Origin: Vanessa cardui
Taxonomy: Eukaryota > Arthropoda > Insecta > Lepidoptera > Nymphalidae
Reading direction: 5' to 3'
Assembly: GCF_905220365.1 (NCBI RefSeq)
Contig: NC_061143.1
Span: forward strand, 9,672,001 to 9,736,000
Length of the DNA stretch: 64,000 bases
Shown here: in pieces, positions 60,401-64,000 of the stretch
Numbering within the stretch: the first letter of the stretch is position 1
Layout: each line of letters starts with the position of its first letter
The notes under the pieces: model-generated
Told to the model about the DNA's origin: nothing
The model's database searches: none
The model's input: only the letters and a program-made list of their open reading frames with translations
Program-made: the position numbers and the translations under genes

Positions 60401-63400
60401 ACGGGGGTGGGTTATTTGTGCTTGTACTTGACTGGCTGACTTGCGAGGCAGGACCTAATAAATACCTCTCTACCTGCAACGAAATATTATAAAAGTTTAT
60501 AAATGATTTGATACCTTACACATATAATACTAGCGACACGCCCCGGCTTTGCACGGGTGCATTGCTGACACTAAATATACTACAGAATGTGTTATTACGA
60601 CATCATTTTAAAAAACTCTAATATTATCAGTATTTCAATTTTCTATATTCAAATAGGCTATTTGACAATGCGAAAAATAAATTGTAAATTGTTGTAATTA
60701 TGAGTTTAAAAATGGTTATTTACTAACGAAAGTTAAAAATAATACTTAATTTATTCAAAAATCCATAAATAAAAATGCATTTTTTCAAACGTTTGTCAAG
60801 TGACTCAAAACGCTCCTGATTGGCCGGGCTTATCATGAAGTCACTTTCTTGTAAACCTTGCTTTTCTACTATATGTACCACAGATTAAAATACAGGAAAG
60901 TGATGTCACCGACCCCATTGCAGCGCCATATTGTCCAAGTAGCGTTTTTGCGCGCTATTTAAATACGAAATTTTTAAAATGATATTTTTCGGCAAATATG
61001 TACTAGAAATAAAAAAACACAACTTTTACTGGGTTCCTTAACCTCTACGAAATAGTATAAAATTGATTTTAGAAACCACGTAGGCGACTTAGTTTTATAC
61101 TATGTGATGATACCACTAGTGGGTTTTTGATTTTTGATTTTTAGTCTATGAAATGTTAAATGTTCTCACCTTCGATAATTTCAACTCCTGCGCATCCTGG
61201 CCACTATTTACACTATCAAGATCTTCGTAGTGTAACTTTTCCATTATCCTCCGTTTCTTATCGACCGGCTCCGATGGATCTTTGTCGGTTGTCGGCCTCT
61301 TATCGACGCCATTCGTTTCTTTCATACCATTTTCGACTTTGTTGTTATTTGTTGTTTTACTACTGCTATTACTACTACTACTGGAGTTTGTTTTATGACT
61401 AGCTTTGAGCACCTGGAAATTAAAAAGAAAAAATTAATTGAATAAATATCGTCAGACATCATAGGGGCGTATTACTAGGGTGATTGAGCAAAGAGGAAAC
61501 CGCGAATACAGAAACACGTTTATTCTAAATATAATTCTAAATATTATTAAGACTAAATTAATAAATAAATCATACTATTCATTAAAAGCGTACTTTTTAC
61601 AGAGAAACGCCTGGAGTTAGGCTCGGGTTCCATCATAGGACGCTAATTACTGTCAATAACAGCATTGTAAATGTGTTTATTTGAAAAGAGCAACTATGCA
61701 AGTTTCTTGCCGTTTCTTCTCGCTAGAAGCTGCTTTCCGAAACCGTGGTAGTATTTGATTATTGACGATTCAAAAACGCTTCATTGTGAAGTTTACTTGA
61801 ATAACATTGATTTGATTTGATTCTACGTTTAAAGTACTTAATACACTAATTCAGTATCACACATGATGTGATACATCACACTTGGCAACGAAGCGAATGA
61901 CATAATGTTGTCTTAAATTTTCGCGATTAATACACATTTAAATAAAACTAATTATAACGGACGAATCGCGTATATTAATTATTTTTAAACATCCCAACAG
62001 TGTTCGTGGTCACGGGTAGACCACGAACACTGCAAAGTGCTCGAAACGTCGGGATGTTTAAAAATAATTAATATCCGCGATTCATCCGTTATAATTAGTT
62101 TTATTTAAAAGCGAATGACAGTTCCTAGGATGGAGGTACTGGTCTTCACGAGAGCGGAATCGTAAGTGAGTCGTCTCTAAACGCCTCCATAGTAAGCTCC
62201 GTCGTAGCGCGAAGTTAGTCGTGTCGTGACGTCACGACAGTGCTGCCGCCTTGAGGGATTCGTGCCGCACTTCGTTACGCTAAGATATTCATGACCGTCT
62301 CCGAAAATAATTTATTTTGTTAATCGTTTGCAAATAAATACTTCAATATTATTCATAAAAAATCACTGTTACGAATTACGCACACATTTACATTTAAGTA
62401 AAGCGCCGGATTTACACTAGGGACAGTCGGAGCTTATGATGAAGAATCTATGCATTACCGAAAGGCATTTGTTACCTTCATGTATAAATAATAAAAAAAT
62501 TATACACACAAAACCTTTTTTTTACTAAAGCATAGTAATTTAACTATTGTATATCGAATGTGTAACCATATCGCTAAATTTCAATAATAGATCGGCATTT
62601 CATTACAGCGCGTTGATTGATTGTTTCTGGCACTTTGACAACGTCAGTTGTACAAATTTTCAACTTATTCTATATATAAAATGATAATTAACACATACCA
62701 AAACATGTATATATTTTTATATTTAAGATTTTCTCATTGTTGTATGTATAGATTAACTCACGAGGGCGCGGCCTTCCGACGCTAGATTATAATCGGTATA
62801 TAACGAGCACACTGCATTCGTGTGAGTAAGCGAATGTTTATAGGGTTTCTTAGTGTGCATGAGACAAGAGTAGAGACAGCAAAAAAATACATAATATAAC
62901 TAGACATTTGTTTATGGAGCCTGTTTGTGAGTGAAATGATCCAAGTGTATTTGTACAATGTATAGTACATATATCTCATATAAACTAAAAATCAAGATAA
63001 ACTTTATACAAGTAGGCTTTTACGAGCACTTTTGAATCGTCATTTTGCAATTAAATGAAGCTACCACGGAAAGTAGATTCTATCGAGAAGAACCGGCAAG
63101 AAACTCAGCAGTTACTCTTTTTCAACATTTAAAAAATACAAAGTCATGTTAGTTAATACAATTATTTAAATTAATATATCCTGCTTGGAAGCCAATAGGT
63201 ATTAACTCCATGAGATCAATTATTATATTTAGTTATTTTTACGTTAAAATTGCGTAATTTTTTTTTATACAAAAAAACTGAAAGTAATGTCAAAATCAGT
63301 TACCATAATAGAATGTTGGTTGAACCGTTTTATCATACTGCGGTGTATTGATGTGCCGTCCTTTTCCTTCTCACCGGAATCTTCCTCGGGCAGGAGCGGG

Positions 63401-63932
63401 ACAGGTTCCGTGAATTGAGGTAAATCAACCTAGAAAACGAGAGTATATCTTAACAATGTGCACACATGTGCTATAAAGCTATGAAATTATTGTGTTAATT
63501 ATACAGATGTTAAAACACTTTATAGTTTTTTCCAATTGAGGAAGGAATAAAATTAAACAAACCCTTAATTTTCGTATGCCAAGCGATTTGCGAATAATAT
63601 AAAATAAAAAGCGGAATATATAATAATAAAAATAAAGAGAATTTCTTGGTTACAATCAAATAATCAAAAAGTCAATAAGTATTTCTGCTAAAAGAATATT
63701 TTTATATATATTTTGGTGAAGATTGTTTATAACGTTATATAATAAATAGCATAAGTAATATTAAATCACATGGAATATGTTAATCTAAGCTCATTTCAAT
63801 ACCCCTTGCCATTGGGGTATACTTACTGTTAGATCCAATGTGGTATGTTTCATAGCCGACGCGATAGCTTGATCATCCATTTTGGCACATTCTCCGAATA
63901 AATCTTTACTAGATGACGAGGCTATACGATCT
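57314..63932 (-). CDS. Tfb1: TFIIH core subunit p62, C-terminal 337 residues, 5' end outside the window
   Basis: Seven exons on the - strand (63932-63827, 63429-63304, 61412-61170, 60473-60375, 59655-59529, 58584-58394, 57436-57314) join with GT-AG introns and consistent phases to give 1015 nt, ending in TAG. Landmarks that match GTF2H1/Tfb1 in order are SKDLFGECAKMDDQ, SMIKRFNQHSIMVLKASHK, KLHYEDLDS, ALGELSPGGALMRQ, AQLVPQDVKSELNRLYL and a tryptophan-containing C-terminal helix (AKYALWQQRQAKLR). Human p62 has 548 residues, so roughly 210 N-terminal residues with the PH and BSD domains should lie past position 64000. The protein is a structural subunit of TFIIH, acting in promoter opening and nucleotide excision repair in the nucleus. 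A serine- and asparagine-rich low-complexity insert (SSSSSNSSSKTTNNN) follows the MVLKA segment. Introns carry LINE copies, a minisatellite and a foldback element. Confidence 0.93.
57448..57738 (-). mobile_element. CR1-like LINE 3' end, last Tfb1 intron
   Basis: The tail (TTGATTTGATTT on the - strand) starts 11 bases from the last exon. The body is almost the same as 61540-61822 in the opposite orientation. Confidence 0.8.
57892..58014 (+). repeat. Truncated dispersed retroposon, last Tfb1 intron
   Basis: Poly-T, TATGGTATAGGTTGGCGGAC, then the family body, cut at TTACATTGTCAATG. Confidence 0.7.
58394..58584 (-). CDS. Tfb1: Tfb1 exon
   Basis: Encodes QLVPQDVKSELNRLYLSGGE and onward to RNVKLRPFE, matching the conserved C-terminal part of GTF2H1. 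Acceptor TTTACAG, donor GAG|GTAAGT. Confidence 0.94.
58640..58752 (+). repeat. RTE-type LINE tail with GAT repeat
   Basis: GAGAGGCCTATGTCCAGCAG, TGGACAAAAATAGGCTG and then (GAT)n, a well-known lepidopteran RTE 3' end. It sits in a Tfb1 intron. Confidence 0.65.
58961..59510. repeat. 139-bp minisatellite, nearly four copies, in a Tfb1 intron
   Basis: CTCCCACGTG starts units at 58961, 59100, 59239 and 59378, an exact 139-bp period. The last unit is partly deleted and stops just before the 59529-59655 exon. The + strand is C- and A-rich and nearly free of G apart from CACGTG. Confidence 0.93.
59529..59655 (-). CDS. Tfb1: Tfb1 exon, GC-rich
   Basis: Encodes AWSSGQQCQRPVRVSAAAAV and the conserved ALGELSPGGALMRQ stretch, leaving in phase 1 at GCGC|GTGAGT. 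It is far richer in G and C than its surroundings, and a 139-bp tandem repeat ends just beyond it. Confidence 0.9.
60375..60473 (-). CDS. Tfb1: Tfb1 exon
   Basis: A 33-codon phase 0-0 exon, VERYLLGPASQVSQ and onward to LASVCQ. Acceptor TTGCAG, donor CAG|GTGAGT. It matches the position of the proline/serine-rich linker in animal p62. Confidence 0.88.
60531..61110 (+). repeat. Dispersed repeat with an internal insertion, in a Tfb1 intron
   Basis: CTAGCGACACGCCCCGGCTT head and TTTTATACTATGTGATGAT end match the 15170 family. About 400 bases in the middle do not. Confidence 0.55.
61170..61412 (-). CDS. Tfb1: Tfb1 exon with low-complexity insert
   Basis: An 81-codon phase 0-0 exon starting VLKASHKTN. 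It contains a Ser/Asn/Thr-rich run, a lysine-rich KKRRIMEKLHYEDLDS segment and LKLSK at its end. Acceptor TTTCCAG, donor AAG|GTGAGA. Confidence 0.93.
61540..61822 (+). mobile_element. CR1-like LINE 3' end, inverted relative to 57448-57738
   Basis: Ends in TTGATTTGATTTGATT. Its body matches the complement of the 57448 copy over its whole length. Confidence 0.8.
61937..62109. mobile_element. Foldback element with nested hairpin, in a Tfb1 intron
   Basis: 59-bp arms (61937-61995 and 62051-62109) surround a second perfect hairpin (61998-62011 with 62019-62032, loop ACGGGTA) and the motif GTGCTCGAAACGTC. The last resembles the conserved part of Penelope-like element ends, from memory. Confidence 0.75.
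62223..62238. promoter_or_regulatory. 16-bp palindrome containing a CRE
   Basis: GTCGTGACGTCACGAC is fully self-complementary and contains TGACGTCA. It lies in a Tfb1 intron, in a GC-richer patch at 62110-62300. Function not shown. Confidence 0.35.
62988..63230 (-). repeat. CR1-like LINE 3' end in a Tfb1 intron
   Basis: AAATCAAGATAAACTTTATA, CAAGTAGGCTTTTACGAGC and GAACCGGCAAGAAACTCAGC match the family of 27517. It sits close to the 63304 exon. Confidence 0.65.
63304..63429 (-). CDS. Tfb1: Tfb1 exon
   Basis: A 42-codon phase 0-0 exon, from VDLPQFTEPVPLLPEEDSGE to IKRFNQHSIM. The acceptor is TTTTCTAG and the donor ATG|GTAACT. Confidence 0.92.
63827..63932 (-). CDS. Tfb1: Tfb1 exon (first seen in window)
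   Basis: The acceptor is TTTCGCAG and the donor ACA|GTAAGT. It encodes 35 residues, DRIASSSSKDLFGECAKMDD and onward to TTLDLT, and starts with one base of a split codon. Confidence 0.9.
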
Positions 63933-63960
63933 CTGCGAAATAATAAAAATTGTAGTTAGT

Positions 63961-64000
63961 CTTAGTTCCCAAGGTTGGTGGCATATTGACGATGTTAGGA
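63961..64000 (-). repeat. Start of a dispersed retroposon at the window edge
   Basis: CTTAGTTCCCAAGGTTGGTG matches the middle of the 15457-15714 copy. The rest lies outside the window. Confidence 0.6.

Overview
The window looks like nuclear DNA from a butterfly or moth. It is AT-rich and intron-bearing, gene-poor on the left, and packed with repeat families I recognise as lepidopteran: tRNA-derived SINEs of the kind called Metulj in Heliconius, RTE- and CR1-type LINE tails, and TIR-bearing miniature elements. The SINEs lean towards a nymphalid butterfly, but that is an inference.

Two genuine host genes are visible, both on the right. A complete five-exon syntaxin-7-type SNARE gene (Syx7) lies on the + strand at 46315-51567 and gives a 276-residue tail-anchored protein. 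On the - strand, the last seven coding exons of the TFIIH p62 subunit (Tfb1, GTF2H1 in human) run from 63932 down to 57314. Its N-terminal PH and BSD domains must lie beyond the right edge. Every intron in both models is GT-AG and the reading phases join correctly. The two genes converge, with about 5.7 kb between their stop codons.

The left 46 kb has no host gene I can defend. It holds mobile DNA: three copies of a TA-flanked miniature element (one with a second inverted-repeat element inside it), a 1.18-kb hAT-like element with an 8-bp target duplication, and a 3.6-kb Ty3/Gypsy-type LTR retrotransposon with identical LTRs but most of pol deleted. There is also a foldback element of about 1 kb, several SINEs with clear target-site duplications, LINE remnants, and other dispersed repeats whose class I cannot settle.

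Mobile elements also shape the two genes. Syx7 intron 1 carries a P-superfamily-like element with an 8-bp duplication and the split start of a THAP domain. The last Tfb1 intron ends in a CR1-like LINE tail that abuts the 3' splice site. Another Tfb1 intron holds a 139-bp minisatellite, and a third holds an inverted copy of the same LINE.

The most interesting object is the LTR element at 21174-24750. Its body is defective while its LTRs are identical, its gag start codon lies inside the LTR directly after a poly(A) signal, its probable tRNA-Leu primer site lies inside gag, and its 3' region holds five regularly spaced small hairpins. I see no clearly new host defence or metabolic system.
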